DNA of 64,000 nt from SURF-43 sp964628985 (GCA_964628985.1 CAZVNJ010000010.1:1-64000); one strand, 5' to 3'; positions 16,387 to 26,011 are shown, counted from the stretch's first letter. The notes: a model not told the origin generated them from the letters alone. Program-made: numbers and translations.

Positions 16387-17627
16387 GATGGGACCTTGAT
16401 GGAGCGCTGCCGGCCGGTGTCTCGGCTGATGACAATCGGCCTACCCTCGGAGGCCCGAAGCAGCCGATCTTGGTCCATCTCGAAGCCCAGCCCTGGCCCC
16501 GCTGGGAGGCCCACGTGGCCGTCCAGGCGAATGGGGCAAGCGCCCGTCAGGTCGCTGTCCGCGTGGACTCCGTAAAAGCCCGCGAACTCGGGACGCGCGT
16601 AGAGCGGCCACCCGACCGTCTCTGTCGGGCGCGTGAGGCCGATCACGCTTGCCAGTGCGAGCAGGGCGCGGTCCTTGATGCCGCACACGCCGCCGCCGCT
16701 GCCGATGCCGCTCATGATCCCGCGGGCCTCGGCGTAGCGACTGGCCTTCAGACCGAGGTCGAGCCCGCCCTGCCGGTCCGCGTGGTGGTTGATGAGGTTG
16801 GCGGCCCTCGCTCGGACGATCCTCCGCACGTTCGGCCAGTACGCCGCACCGTCCAACATGACCAAAGGCTCCAGGGCGCGAGTGAGGTACGGGTACGGGA
16901 GGAGACGGATGAGGCCGAGGGCCTTCGGGCGGACAGGGTCCTCTACGACGTCGATCCGGAACCGCTGGTGGTGGTCGGCTATGACGCGGACAACGTCCTC
17001 GGCCGTGCGGAAGCCGTAGTTGTAATCGACCTGGAGGCCGACCTCATCTCCGACGGCCTTACGCACTGCGTGGAGTCGGCCGCGGTCATCGGCCTCGTCA
17101 TGGCCGGTCAGTTTCAACTTCAGGTGGCGGAAGCCGAACGTTCGGACCCAGATCTGTGCGACACGCGCCATTTCCTCCGCCCCGGCCAGGTGCACCACCG
17201 GCATGCCCGGCGCTGTGCTGCGCTGGGCGCCGCCCAGAAGGTCTGCGACGGACCGTCCGGAGATGCGCCCAGCGAGGTCGTACAGGGCGACCGAGAGCCC
17301 CTCGCGGACATTGCGCCACTGGCGGTGCTCTCCGCGGCTCCAGAGGTCGCTCCCAAGGGGCAGGGCGGGAAGCCACTGGAGGCTGCTGGATGGCTTGGTC
17401 GCATCCCGGCCAAGGATCCTTCGGCCCATCCACCATGCAGTCCGTTCGGGCCGGAAGACTCGACGCCAGGTGAAGTCGTTGAACTCACCCCAACCGGTAT
17501 GTGTCCCTGAGCGCATCTCGACGACGAACGACCGCGCCGTGTCTTCGCTCCAGGTGCTGTAGCGCAGTGACACCGGGGATGCCACGCGGTGGAGGCGGAT
17601 TTCCTCGATTGGATGTTCGACGGCCAT
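16383..17627 (-). CDS. Mandelate racemase/muconate-lactonizing family enzyme
   Basis: A 414-residue enolase-superfamily protein with capping domain and barrel. Expected active-site elements are present: LKLKLTG with K170 and K172 (KxK base), metal ligands D201 (QVDYNYGF), E229 (VVEDPV) and D259 (VMLDG). It should abstract the alpha proton of a carboxylate, for example acid-sugar dehydration or epimerisation. Its place is between wzx (1-nt TGATG overlap) and the polymerase fusion (4-nt overlap), so it is translationally tied to surface-polysaccharide genes. An aldonate or uronate-type substrate is inference. Confidence 0.85.
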   Translation of the reverse strand: MAVEHPIEEIRLHRVASPVSLRYSTWSEDTARSFVVEMRSGTHTGWGEFNDFTWRRVFRPERTAWWMGRRILGRDATKPSSSLQWLPALPLGSDLWSRGEHRQWRNVREGLSVALYDLAGRISGRSVADLLGGAQRSTAPGMPVVHLAGAEEMARVAQIWVRTFGFRHLKLKLTGHDEADDRGRLHAVRKAVGDEVGLQVDYNYGFRTAEDVVRVIADHHQRFRIDVVEDPVRPKALGLIRLLPYPYLTRALEPLVMLDGAAYWPNVRRIVRARAANLINHHADRQGGLDLGLKASRYAEARGIMSGIGSGGGVCGIKDRALLALASVIGLTRPTETVGWPLYARPEFAGFYGVHADSDLTGACPIRLDGHVGLPAGPGLGFEMDQDRLLRASEGRPIVISRDTGRQRSIKVPS

Positions 17628-19036
17628 CAGACTGGCAGCCCAGGATCACGTGCCGGGCGGACGAGCGCCGCAGCGAGGCGGACGCTATCCGTGGTGCCGC
17701 GGCCGAGTGCGCGCGGGATCGCTCGCCATCGGACACCGGCGTAGAGCAGGCCTGACACCATCGGCGCGGCGAATACCACCGCGGAGACAACGCTGTACGC
17801 CCACGTCGCAGCCAACTCGTCGCCCAGCCACGCGCCGGCGACGAATCCGGCGAGCGGTGCCACACCAACCGCCAGATGCCAGGCCAGCATGTGCTCTTGC
17901 CGTTCGTAGGCGAGGTACACGGAGGTGACAGAGAGTCCCACCATGGAGAGGAGGGCGCGCGGTATCAGCGCCTGCGCAAACAGACCAGCCCGACGCCACT
18001 CCTCGCCCAGTAGCCAACTGGCTGCCGGCGGAGCGAGGGCGAGCACCAGGAGCGCGGGCCCCAGCCCCACGAGAAAGAGGCTCATCCCTACCTGCGCAAT
18101 GAGCCCGGCTGCATCGCCCTTGCCGTCTCGGCGAAGGACGGCGAGCCGCTGGTACAGGACGGCGCCAAGCGGCTCAGCGAGGAGCGCGACCGGTGTGTTC
18201 AGCAGGCGGAAGGCCACCCAGAACCAGCCGGCCTCGGCGGCTCCGAACGCAGCTGCGAGGAGCAACGGCAGGAGGCCGAATTGAAGCGCTGCAAGTAGTC
18301 CTCCGGGCACGGAGAGCAGCGGAAACTTGCGATAGCGTCGCGCAGCACCCATCAACGCCCCTGGCGAGCGTGTGAGCCTGCCAGTGACCCAGTGCCGTGA
18401 GAGCACTGCGGACTCAGCAGCCATGCCGGCGAGGTAGCCGCCGAGGAGTGCGGTGGGGGTCCATCCGATCGCAACACCGGTGCCAATCTGCCCGATGCCA
18501 ATACCGCCCGCGCGAACCGAGTTAGCAAACGCAGTGCGGGAGAATGCTCGACGTCGTGAGTTCCAGATCTTGAAGGTGAGGCTCACCCCCATCACCGGGA
18601 GGAGCAGGACGAGGAACCAGGAGTGTGTCGCCAATTCATCGACGCGAAGGAGTCGGGCAACGTCAGGTCCCCATACGACCAGGACGGCGGCGAGCACGAC
18701 CGTCATCACCGCCGCGATCGAGAGGCTGAGCATCACCACCGTCCAGGCCTCGTGGTCTTCTTCGGGCAGCATGACCGCCTGCTCGTATCGCCAGCACGCG
18801 AGCGGGCTCAGGATGCGCTCGAACGCCAGCATGACGGCCAGCACGCCCATCTGCTCTGGGCCAAAGAGACGCGCCGTCACCGGGAGCATGAACAGAGTGA
18901 GCGCCTGCGATGCAGCCACTCCGCTGGAGAGGACGAGGGCATCTGCTGCGATGCGAGGGAGCTGGCGCAGCCTTCGACCGAGGAGGTTGGGAAGCAGCCA
19001 GAAGGCTTCTGGTGAAGACACGCCCCGCTCTTCCAT
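17627..19036 (-). CDS. wzx: Oligosaccharide flippase (Wzx/PST family)
   Basis: A 469-residue, 12-14 helix membrane protein with the features of Wzx flippases, which move lipid-linked repeat units across the membrane: an N-terminal ALTLFMLPVTARLFGPEQMG segment and RAFSRTAFANSVR after helix 4. The reading frame is open far upstream to 20356, but that part is antisense to the DUF4012 gene. The ATG at 19036, after GAGGGA, starts a normal-length protein. It is the first gene of the polysaccharide operon and is divergent from the DUF4012 gene with only 63 bp between, which must hold both promoters. Confidence 0.85.
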   Translation of the reverse strand: MEERGVSSPEAFWLLPNLLGRRLRQLPRIAADALVLSSGVAASQALTLFMLPVTARLFGPEQMGVLAVMLAFERILSPLACWRYEQAVMLPEEDHEAWTVVMLSLSIAAVMTVVLAAVLVVWGPDVARLLRVDELATHSWFLVLLLPVMGVSLTFKIWNSRRRAFSRTAFANSVRAGGIGIGQIGTGVAIGWTPTALLGGYLAGMAAESAVLSRHWVTGRLTRSPGALMGAARRYRKFPLLSVPGGLLAALQFGLLPLLLAAAFGAAEAGWFWVAFRLLNTPVALLAEPLGAVLYQRLAVLRRDGKGDAAGLIAQVGMSLFLVGLGPALLVLALAPPAASWLLGEEWRRAGLFAQALIPRALLSMVGLSVTSVYLAYERQEHMLAWHLAVGVAPLAGFVAGAWLGDELAATWAYSVVSAVVFAAPMVSGLLYAGVRWRAIPRALGRGTTDSVRLAAALVRPARDPGLPV

Positions 19037-19099
19037 TGTCCACGTCCCTCGCGCGTGAAGAGTAGAAGATCGCGGGTAGTTTGAGTAGTCTGCCATCCG

Positions 19100-21001
19100 A
19101 TGAATGCATACTGGAGGCAGCGCCGCCCGCGTGGTCGTCGCGCCTGGGCTGTCCTCGCCGTGGTGTCGCTGATGGCCGTGCTCGGGGTCGATGCCGGGCT
19201 CCGTGTGCGCGACGCCCGGGCCGAGGCGCGCGCTGCGGTCTCGCTTCTCGACCGCACACACGCTGCACTCCGCCCCCTGCTGCGTTTCGATGGGAGCGCC
19301 TGGCCTCGCAGTGACGGCTATGCGGAACTGCGGCGTGACATGGGGGCCGCCGAAGCACACCTCCGGCGGACGGATGCGCGGCTGGGATATCTCCAGCATT
19401 TCGCAGGCGTCGGCCGGCTGCTCCCGCGATATGGCGAGACGGTCAGGCACAGCCCCGCGCTCCTCGACTTCACCATCACGCTGACTGACGCGACGAACGG
19501 GATGCTCGCTGAGGTCGATCCGCTCTTCGATGGCGGAGGACGCGCCAGCGACCGAGCCCGCGCGGTCTTCGTCGCACGCCAGGAGGCGCTCGACGCCCAC
19601 CTCGGGGTACTCGAGGGCATCCGAGGCGAGGCAGGACGACTTGCCGAGGTGAGGTGGCGCGGTCCGCTTGCACGGGCAGGGGGACTGCTCCCAGGCCTTC
19701 ATGACGATCTCAGCCACGTGTCCTCGATGCGATTGGCCACCACAGCGCTGGGGGACGGCCTGGAGCCGCTGCTTGGGTATGACGGGCCGCGTACCTACAT
19801 CCTGCTCGGCCAGAATGAGCAGGAGATCCGGCCGACCGGAGGCTTTATCGGCACCATGGGGGTGATCAGGGTCACGGAGGGCAGGGTCGAGAGTGTCGAA
19901 TACGCCTCCGTGCGCGAGTTCGACCCACGGCCCGACAAAGGGCGGACACCGCCACATGACCTCAGCATGGGACTCGGGATCGCTCGCTGGTACGTGCGTG
20001 ACGCGAACTGGTGGCCGTGGTTCCCGGAGAGCGCGCGGGCTGTTCAGCAATTCTTGCGGGAGGACCGGGCGCTGGAGGCCGATGGGGTGATCGCCGTGGA
20101 CACGGAGATGCTGCGGCTGCTGCTCAAGGCGTTCGGGCCGATGACCGTGGAGGGCATCGACCGGCCGTTGACGGCGGAGAACTTCTACGTCGAACTCGAG
20201 GACGAGATCTTCGCCGACGATGCGTCGGAACTGCCGAAGAAGCGCACGATCCTGAGCCTCGTCCTGGAGCAGAGCATCGATCGGCTGCAGGGAGCGAACG
20301 CCGAGCAATTGCCAGGCCTGCTGACGGCACTGCATAGCGGCGCGGGTGGACGGCACCTGCAGATGTTTGGCAACGACGGACGAGTGCAGGAGGTCGCCCG
20401 CGCCCTCTCGATCGACGGCACGATGCGGCCGAGGGCAGAGGCAGATTTTCTGGCCGTGGTGGACGCCAACGTCTCCTACTCCAAACTCAATGCTGCGATC
20501 AGCCGAGAGATCACCTACCTCCGTCGCGCCGACGGGCGTGTGGATGTCTTCGTCTCGTGGCGAAACGACCTGTCGCGGTTCTCCGGCACGCGGTTCCGCC
20601 GGCTCTCGTTGACCTCCACGCTTTTCAGCCCGATGGCGTACACCTACACCAAGGTGCCCGGCCTCTACGTGAACCTCTTCCGCGTGGTGCTGCCGCAGGG
20701 TTCCACGGTGGAGAGCGTCGAGGGCTTCACGCCGACATACCGGATCGAGCAGGGGATGACGGTGCTGATCGGCCGCGTTGAAGTCTCAGATGGTGAGCAG
20801 GAGACGATCGCCGTCACCTACCGCCCTCGGGGGACGCCTGCCGGGGTGGATGTCTGGAAGCAAGGCGGCCAGCAGCGGGATCGGCTGCGCGTGCTCGCCG
20901 CGGAGGGCCGTCAGCAGGTCACGCTCTTCGACGGGCCATTCAGCCGAGATACCAGCGTCGTCTTCCCCGTCTCTCCAACTGCTGCCAGATTAGAACAGTA
21001 G
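19100..21001 (+). CDS. DUF4012 domain-containing membrane-anchored protein
   Basis: A 633-residue protein with one N-terminal membrane helix (about 15-33) and a large extracytoplasmic part. The block YILLGQNEQEIRPTGGFIGTMGVI (about 231-254) is the signature of DUF4012, found in Gram-positive-like bacteria next to polysaccharide genes. The molecular function is not established; a role in exopolysaccharide handling or cell-surface assembly is suggested only by context. It is divergent from the wzx-led operon, and its stop lies against the SOS box of the next cassette. Confidence 0.88.
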   Translation: MNAYWRQRRPRGRRAWAVLAVVSLMAVLGVDAGLRVRDARAEARAAVSLLDRTHAALRPLLRFDGSAWPRSDGYAELRRDMGAAEAHLRRTDARLGYLQHFAGVGRLLPRYGETVRHSPALLDFTITLTDATNGMLAEVDPLFDGGGRASDRARAVFVARQEALDAHLGVLEGIRGEAGRLAEVRWRGPLARAGGLLPGLHDDLSHVSSMRLATTALGDGLEPLLGYDGPRTYILLGQNEQEIRPTGGFIGTMGVIRVTEGRVESVEYASVREFDPRPDKGRTPPHDLSMGLGIARWYVRDANWWPWFPESARAVQQFLREDRALEADGVIAVDTEMLRLLLKAFGPMTVEGIDRPLTAENFYVELEDEIFADDASELPKKRTILSLVLEQSIDRLQGANAEQLPGLLTALHSGAGGRHLQMFGNDGRVQEVARALSIDGTMRPRAEADFLAVVDANVSYSKLNAAISREITYLRRADGRVDVFVSWRNDLSRFSGTRFRRLSLTSTLFSPMAYTYTKVPGLYVNLFRVVLPQGSTVESVEGFTPTYRIEQGMTVLIGRVEVSDGEQETIAVTYRPRGTPAGVDVWKQGGQQRDRLRVLAAEGRQQVTLFDGPFSRDTSVVFPVSPTAARLEQ

Positions 21002-21012
21002 AACACCAGTTC
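21001..21012. promoter_or_regulatory. LexA SOS box upstream of imuB-dnaE2
   Basis: GAACACCAGTTC is a perfect GAAC-N4-GTTC palindrome, the LexA operator form of Firmicutes and Actinobacteria. It starts at the last base of the DUF4012 stop codon, 38 nt before the imuB ATG. A TGATAC -10-like element overlaps its right edge. Its placement before a mutagenesis cassette makes it convincing. Confidence 0.78.
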
Positions 21013-21049
21013 TGATACCATCGCCTTCGCCTCTTGGCGGGGGACTCAC

Positions 21050-22267
21050 ATGGCTATCTCTGCACATAATTCTGCATCCCGATCCATCGCCTGCCTCGCG
21101 ATTCCTTCGCTCGCGTTCCAGTGCGAACTCGTGGAGCGGCCCGGCCTGCTGGGCACCCCAGCCGCCCTGACGGACGAGGCCCGCGCACGGATCGTCGAGG
21201 CCACGCGAGAAGCAGAGCGGCATGGTGTGCGCGCGGGGATGACCCTGCGTGACGCGACTACCCTCTGCCCCACGCTGAGCATCGTCGAGCCGCGGCCGGC
21301 ACTGATCGCGCACTACGCCGAGGCCTTAGTCGAGGCGATGGGTGCGGTGAGCCCGCTCATCGAGGAAGCCGACCAGGGCGTCGTCTTCGCGGACCTGCGG
21401 GGGACCGATGGCCTGTACCCGAAGGTCGAGGACATCCGGCAGGCGGTGTTTGCGGGGGTACCTCCTCGACTGCGCCCGCAACTCGGGGTCGCGGGCGCGC
21501 GGTTCACGGCGTACCTCGCCGCGCACCGTGCCGAGCCGGGCGGCCTGCTGCACGTGCCCGAGGTGGAAGCGGCTGCCTTCCTCGCCTCCGAGCCGGTCGA
21601 CGGACTCCCCCTTCCAGTCGAAGACATCGCGCGGCTGCGGCTCCTGGGGATCACCACATGCGGTGAGTTCGCGGCGCTCCCACGACACGCGGTGGAGGCG
21701 CAGTTTGGCTTCGGCGGCGGCGTGGCCTGGCTCGCCGCGCGTGGCGAGGACCCTCGTCCCGTCCGTCCTCGGCCGTGGGAGCGCGAGCGCGTCGTCGAGG
21801 TGGTGCAGGCCGACCCTCCACTGACCAGCCGGGAGGCGATCCTGCACGCGCTGGAGCAGATGCTCGGCCGGGCGCTGCGGCAGCCGAGGGCGAGGCATCG
21901 CTTCGTGCGGGTGATCCGGATGCGCGCGGAGACCGAGCGAGGCGCGCTCTGGGAGCGAGAGCAGGTGCTCCGCGAGCCGCTGGGTGATCGCGGGCGGCTC
22001 TGGACGCTCCTCCGCACGCTCGTCGAGTACACGGAGTTCCCCGGCCCGCTCTCGCTCGTGACGCTCGAAGTCGGTGGGCTGACCGAGGAGAGCGGGCGTC
22101 AGCGCAGCCTTTTCGTCGAGCAGACCCGGCGTCGTGAGCAGCTCGACGAGATGGTGCGGCACCTCAAGGTGCGCTTCGGCGAGTCGCCGCTGGCGCGCGT
22201 TGTGGACGTGGAGCCGTGGCACCGCCTCCCGGAGCGACGGCGGGCGCTACTGGAGTACGACCCATGA
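21050..22267 (+). CDS. imuB: ImuB-like Y-family polymerase homolog
   Basis: A 405-residue Y-family polymerase relative. It keeps the fold but lacks the catalytic carboxylate motif of active DinB enzymes: the equivalent segment reads GVVFADLRGTDGLY. This is as expected for ImuB, the non-catalytic adaptor that brings the error-prone polymerase DnaE2 to the sliding clamp. The C-terminal third is long and charged. The ATG at 21050 follows GGGGGA. Its stop overlaps the next gene by ATGA, and an SOS box lies just upstream, so DNA-damage induction is expected. Confidence 0.88.
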   Translation: MAISAHNSASRSIACLAIPSLAFQCELVERPGLLGTPAALTDEARARIVEATREAERHGVRAGMTLRDATTLCPTLSIVEPRPALIAHYAEALVEAMGAVSPLIEEADQGVVFADLRGTDGLYPKVEDIRQAVFAGVPPRLRPQLGVAGARFTAYLAAHRAEPGGLLHVPEVEAAAFLASEPVDGLPLPVEDIARLRLLGITTCGEFAALPRHAVEAQFGFGGGVAWLAARGEDPRPVRPRPWERERVVEVVQADPPLTSREAILHALEQMLGRALRQPRARHRFVRVIRMRAETERGALWEREQVLREPLGDRGRLWTLLRTLVEYTEFPGPLSLVTLEVGGLTEESGRQRSLFVEQTRRREQLDEMVRHLKVRFGESPLARVVDVEPWHRLPERRRALLEYDP

Positions 22268-22566
22268 GCCAGCCAGCCCGCACCTCCCTGCGCCCGATCG
22301 GGCTCCCGCGCGCCCTCGAGGTCCGCACTGACGCTGACGGCTTCCCCGTCGCGGTCACCCGCCCAGGTGGCTCGGGGCGCCCTCGTGAGACGCGGGTGGA
22401 GCAGGTGGAGGAGGTCTGGCGGGTCGCGGAGGCGTGGTGGCGTGCCGCGCCGCAGACGCGCACCTACTTCCGCCTCATCCTCGAAGGCGGGCGCCCGATC
22501 ACCCTCTTCCGCGACGAGACGGACGGCGCATGGTGTGAGCAGCCGTACTCGGCGGCGGCCTCGTGA
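22264..22566 (+). CDS. DUF6504 family protein
   Basis: A 100-residue protein sandwiched between imuB and dnaE2 with 4-nt overlaps at both ends (ATGA and GTGA). The core has a tryptophan-rich pattern (VEEVWRVAEAWWR) followed by TYFRLILEGGRPITLFRDE, matching the DUF6504 proteins that lie between imuB and dnaE2 in actinobacteria. The biochemical role is unknown; position and tight coupling suggest a small accessory subunit of the mutasome. Confidence 0.75.
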   Translation: MSQPARTSLRPIGLPRALEVRTDADGFPVAVTRPGGSGRPRETRVEQVEEVWRVAEAWWRAAPQTRTYFRLILEGGRPITLFRDETDGAWCEQPYSAAAS

Positions 22567-25500
22567 CCCCGCAAGCGCTGGAGTACTCGTGGGAGGCCTT
22601 CGAGGCCCGGCGCCGCGCGATCGACGACGTGCTCGTCGCTGACACGCCTCGCTCCATGGCCCCTCGGGGGCCGCTGGAGCCGGTGTCGCTCTCTGTCCTC
22701 GACGACGTGCCGTACGTCGAACTGCATCTGCACTCCAACTTCTCGCTCCTCGATGGCGCGTCGAGCATCGACGAGTTGCTCACGGAGGCGATGGCACAGG
22801 GGCACCGCGCGCTCGCGCTGACGGACCATGACGCGATGTACGGCGCGATGGAGTTCGCTCGATCGGCGAAGGAGGCGCGTCTGCGCACCATCACCGGCCT
22901 CGAACTCACGGTGGAGGAGGCAGACGGCTCGCGCTCGCATGTCACGCTGCTGGCGGAGAGCCGGCAGGGCTACTCCAACCTCTGCCGGCTCTCCAGCCAG
23001 GCGTTCGGCCTCTTCGAGGAGGAGCAGGCCGGCCGTGAGCAACGCCGCCTCGACCCGGTCGTCCCGGTCGCCGTCCTCGAGGCCCACGCGGAGGGAGTGG
23101 TCCTGCTCACCGGGTGCCGCGACGGGCTGGTGCCTCGGTTGGTACAGGAGCACCGCCCGGCAGAGGCCGAGGCGGCGCTGCAGCGATGGATCGAGTGGTT
23201 CGGCCGCGACGATGTCTTCGTCGAACTGCAGGACAACCTGGTCTTCGGCGACCGCCCGAGGAACTACGCGCTGGTGGCGCTGGCCGAGCGCCTGGGTGTC
23301 GGTGTCGTGGGGACGGGCGACGTCCACTACCACGAGCCGGACCGGCATCGCCTGCAGGACGTGCTCGTCTCGATCAAGCACCGGAAGACCCTGGACGAAT
23401 CGCACCGCGAGCGCCGGCCCAACGGGGAGTTCTACCTCCGCTCACCGCAAGAACAGGCGCGGCGCTTCAGCGCCTACCACCCGGAGGCTGCCGCCAACTC
23501 CGTGCGGATCGCCCGTCGCTGTGCGTTCGACCTGACCGAGGACCTCGGTTACTCCCTGCCTTCACCGCCCATCGAGGGCGGCCGGACGCCGATCGAAGAA
23601 CTGGGCCGCCTCTGCCGTGGACGGCTGGAGCAGCGGTATCTCTTGCACGAGCAACCCGTCGCGCGCGAGCGGTTGGAGCGTGAACTGGCGCTCGTCGAAC
23701 TGAACCATCTCGCCGGGTTCTTCCTCGTCTACTACGAGGTGATGAAGCTGGCCGAAGTGGTGGCGGCTGAGGTACGCGGTCCCAGCCGGGCGCGCAGCGT
23801 CACCGGGTTGCCTCCAGGCCGGGGCCGAGGCTCGTCCGTGGCCTCGATCATCTGTTACCTCATCGGCCTCTCCCACATCGACCCGATCCGCAACCGCCTG
23901 GGCGTGGACCGCTTCCTCAACGAGGGGATGCTCTCGCTGCCCGACATCGACCTCGACTTCCCGCGCGACATCCGCGAGCGGCTGATCGAGCGCGTCCACG
24001 AGAAGTGGGGGAAGGACCACGCCGCGCTGGTGGCGATCTTCCCCACCTACCGCATCCGGAGCGCGGTGCGTGACGTCGGCAAGGTGCTGGGCCTCCCCGA
24101 GGTCGAGGTCGACCGCCTCGCCAAGCGCACGAAGCCGTACGACCGGGCGACCGAGGTGGGGGAGGAAGTGCAGCGTCAGCGTGGGGTCGCGGAGCCGGGA
24201 GCGGAGTACGGAGAGGAGCGGGCATGGCGGCACCTCGTAGAGATGGCGCAGCAACTGGCGGGCTTCCCCCGCCACCTCTCCCAGCACGTCGGCGGCATGG
24301 TCATCTCCTCGGAGCCGCTGATCGACTGCGTCCCGTGCCAGCCGGCACGCTGGCCGAATCGCTACCTCGCCCACTGGGACAAGGACAGTGTGGACGACGC
24401 GCGCATGGTGAAGATCGACTTCCTCGGCCTCGGGATGCTCTCTGTCGTCGAGGAGTGCGTGGACCTCGTCGAGCGCCACCGCCACCGCGTGGTCGACCTG
24501 TCGCGGACGCCGAACTTCGAGGACCCGGAGGTCTACGACGAGATCTGTCGAGGCGACACGGTGGGCGTGTTCCAGATCGAGTCGCGCGCGCAGATCGCCA
24601 TGCTGCCTCGGACGCAGCCGCGTAGCCTCGACGACCTCACCGTGCAGGTCTCCATCGTGCGGCCCGGGCCGATCGTGGGCGGCGCAGTAAACCCGTACGT
24701 CCGCCGGCGCGAGGCGCAGCGGCGCGACCCGCAGTTCACCGTGCAGATGCCGGAGTGCGTGCGCGGAGCCCTCGAGGAGACGCTCGGCGTCGTGCTCTTC
24801 CAGGACCAGGTGATCGAGGTGGCGAAGCAGATGGGCGGCTTCAACGCGGGCGAGGCGGAGACGTTCCGCCGCGCCATGAGCCGCAAGCGCTCTGCCCAGA
24901 TCATGGAGCAATACCGCCAGAGGTTCATGGCTGGGGCGCTCACGCATCCCGATGTCTCCGAGGCCGAGGCGACGAAGATGTTCGACAACCTCCTCGGCTT
25001 CGCTGAGTTCGGCTTCCCGAAGTCGCACGGCGCCGCCTTCGGCCTGCTCGCCTACCAGTCGACCTGGCTCAAGCACTACTACCCGCCGGAGTACCTCTGC
25101 GCCCTGCTCAACGAGCAGCCCATGGGCTTCTACCCGCCGCACGTGTTGACCAAGGATGCGCAACGGCATGGAGTGGACGTCAGGCGGCCCGACGTGAACC
25201 TGAGCGCGGCGCAATGCACTGTCGAGGAGATCACGCCGGAGCATGTGCAGACGGACCTGCGTGGCGTGGTGCGTGTCGGCCTGGGCTACGTGAAGGGCGT
25301 CGGGGAGGCGGGGGCTACACGGGTCGAAGCGGAGCGCCTCCGAGGCGGGGAGTACCGTTCGCTGTTCGACTTCGTCCAGCGCACCGGACTCTCCCAGGAG
25401 GCGACCACGAACCTGATCCAGGTGGGCGCGTTCGACGGGCTGGGCCTCAACCGTCGTGAACTGATCTGGCAACTCGGGCTATTCGTCGGCGGCTTCGAGC

Positions 25501-26003
25501 AGACCCAGTTGCGCCGTACCCGGGACCGGCAGATGCGGCTGGACCTGCCTACGGAGCAGGACCAGGTGCGGCTGGCGGACTTCAGCGCCTATCAGCGGAT
25601 GGCGAGCGATTACGCCGTCCTGCACCTCTCCCCGGACAGCCATCCGATGCAGTTCCTGCGTCCGTCACTGGGCGAGGGCGTCGCCTCCAGCCTTCACCTT
25701 CGTTCCCTGCCGGCCGGGACGCGGGTGGACATTGCCGGATTGATCGTGTGCCGTCAGCAGCCCCTCACGGCGAAGGGGATCATCTTCCTGCTGCTGGAGG
25801 ACGAGTTCGGCCTGGTCAACGTCCTTGTCAACCGCGACCTCGTGGAGGCCCATCGGGATGTCGTACGCACGGCGCCCTTTATGCGCGTGCGCGGCCTGCT
25901 GGAGGAGCGGGCTGGCGAGCAGCGGACGCTCATTGCCCAGGAGGTGGAGCAACTCTTCCCCGCGGGCATCCTGGAGATGCCAGCGGGGAAGAGCTGGGGG
26001 TGA
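22563..26003 (+). CDS. dnaE2: Error-prone DNA polymerase III alpha subunit DnaE2
   Basis: A 1146-residue C-family polymerase. The N-terminal PHP domain (about 50-300) starts YVELHLHSNFSLLDG and includes ALTDHD. The catalytic carboxylates lie in PDIDLDFP (about 459-466), followed by the thumb/finger region GVVLFQDQVIEVAKQMGGF, and an OB-fold near the C-terminus (VDIAGLIVCRQQPLTAKG). The length and the ImuB partner indicate DnaE2, which does lesion bypass during the SOS response, rather than replicative DnaE1. Translation starts at GTG, overlapping the DUF6504 stop. No ImuA/RecA-like gene is adjacent. Confidence 0.93.
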   Translation: MTPQALEYSWEAFEARRRAIDDVLVADTPRSMAPRGPLEPVSLSVLDDVPYVELHLHSNFSLLDGASSIDELLTEAMAQGHRALALTDHDAMYGAMEFARSAKEARLRTITGLELTVEEADGSRSHVTLLAESRQGYSNLCRLSSQAFGLFEEEQAGREQRRLDPVVPVAVLEAHAEGVVLLTGCRDGLVPRLVQEHRPAEAEAALQRWIEWFGRDDVFVELQDNLVFGDRPRNYALVALAERLGVGVVGTGDVHYHEPDRHRLQDVLVSIKHRKTLDESHRERRPNGEFYLRSPQEQARRFSAYHPEAAANSVRIARRCAFDLTEDLGYSLPSPPIEGGRTPIEELGRLCRGRLEQRYLLHEQPVARERLERELALVELNHLAGFFLVYYEVMKLAEVVAAEVRGPSRARSVTGLPPGRGRGSSVASIICYLIGLSHIDPIRNRLGVDRFLNEGMLSLPDIDLDFPRDIRERLIERVHEKWGKDHAALVAIFPTYRIRSAVRDVGKVLGLPEVEVDRLAKRTKPYDRATEVGEEVQRQRGVAEPGAEYGEERAWRHLVEMAQQLAGFPRHLSQHVGGMVISSEPLIDCVPCQPARWPNRYLAHWDKDSVDDARMVKIDFLGLGMLSVVEECVDLVERHRHRVVDLSRTPNFEDPEVYDEICRGDTVGVFQIESRAQIAMLPRTQPRSLDDLTVQVSIVRPGPIVGGAVNPYVRRREAQRRDPQFTVQMPECVRGALEETLGVVLFQDQVIEVAKQMGGFNAGEAETFRRAMSRKRSAQIMEQYRQRFMAGALTHPDVSEAEATKMFDNLLGFAEFGFPKSHGAAFGLLAYQSTWLKHYYPPEYLCALLNEQPMGFYPPHVLTKDAQRHGVDVRRPDVNLSAAQCTVEEITPEHVQTDLRGVVRVGLGYVKGVGEAGATRVEAERLRGGEYRSLFDFVQRTGLSQEATTNLIQVGAFDGLGLNRRELIWQLGLFVGGFEQTQLRRTRDRQMRLDLPTEQDQVRLADFSAYQRMASDYAVLHLSPDSHPMQFLRPSLGEGVASSLHLRSLPAGTRVDIAGLIVCRQQPLTAKGIIFLLLEDEFGLVNVLVNRDLVEAHRDVVRTAPFMRVRGLLEERAGEQRTLIAQEVEQLFPAGILEMPAGKSWG

Positions 26004-26011
26004 CGAGACGG

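Noticed and set aside
19037..20356. Upstream 440-codon extension of the flippase frame
   Set aside because: It would be entirely antisense to the DUF4012 gene, and the flippase already has a normal length from the ATG at 19036.
23562..25472. 636-codon minus-strand open frame inside dnaE2
   Set aside because: Antisense to conserved DnaE2 motifs; the composition (His/Leu/Arg-rich) is that of a shadow frame.
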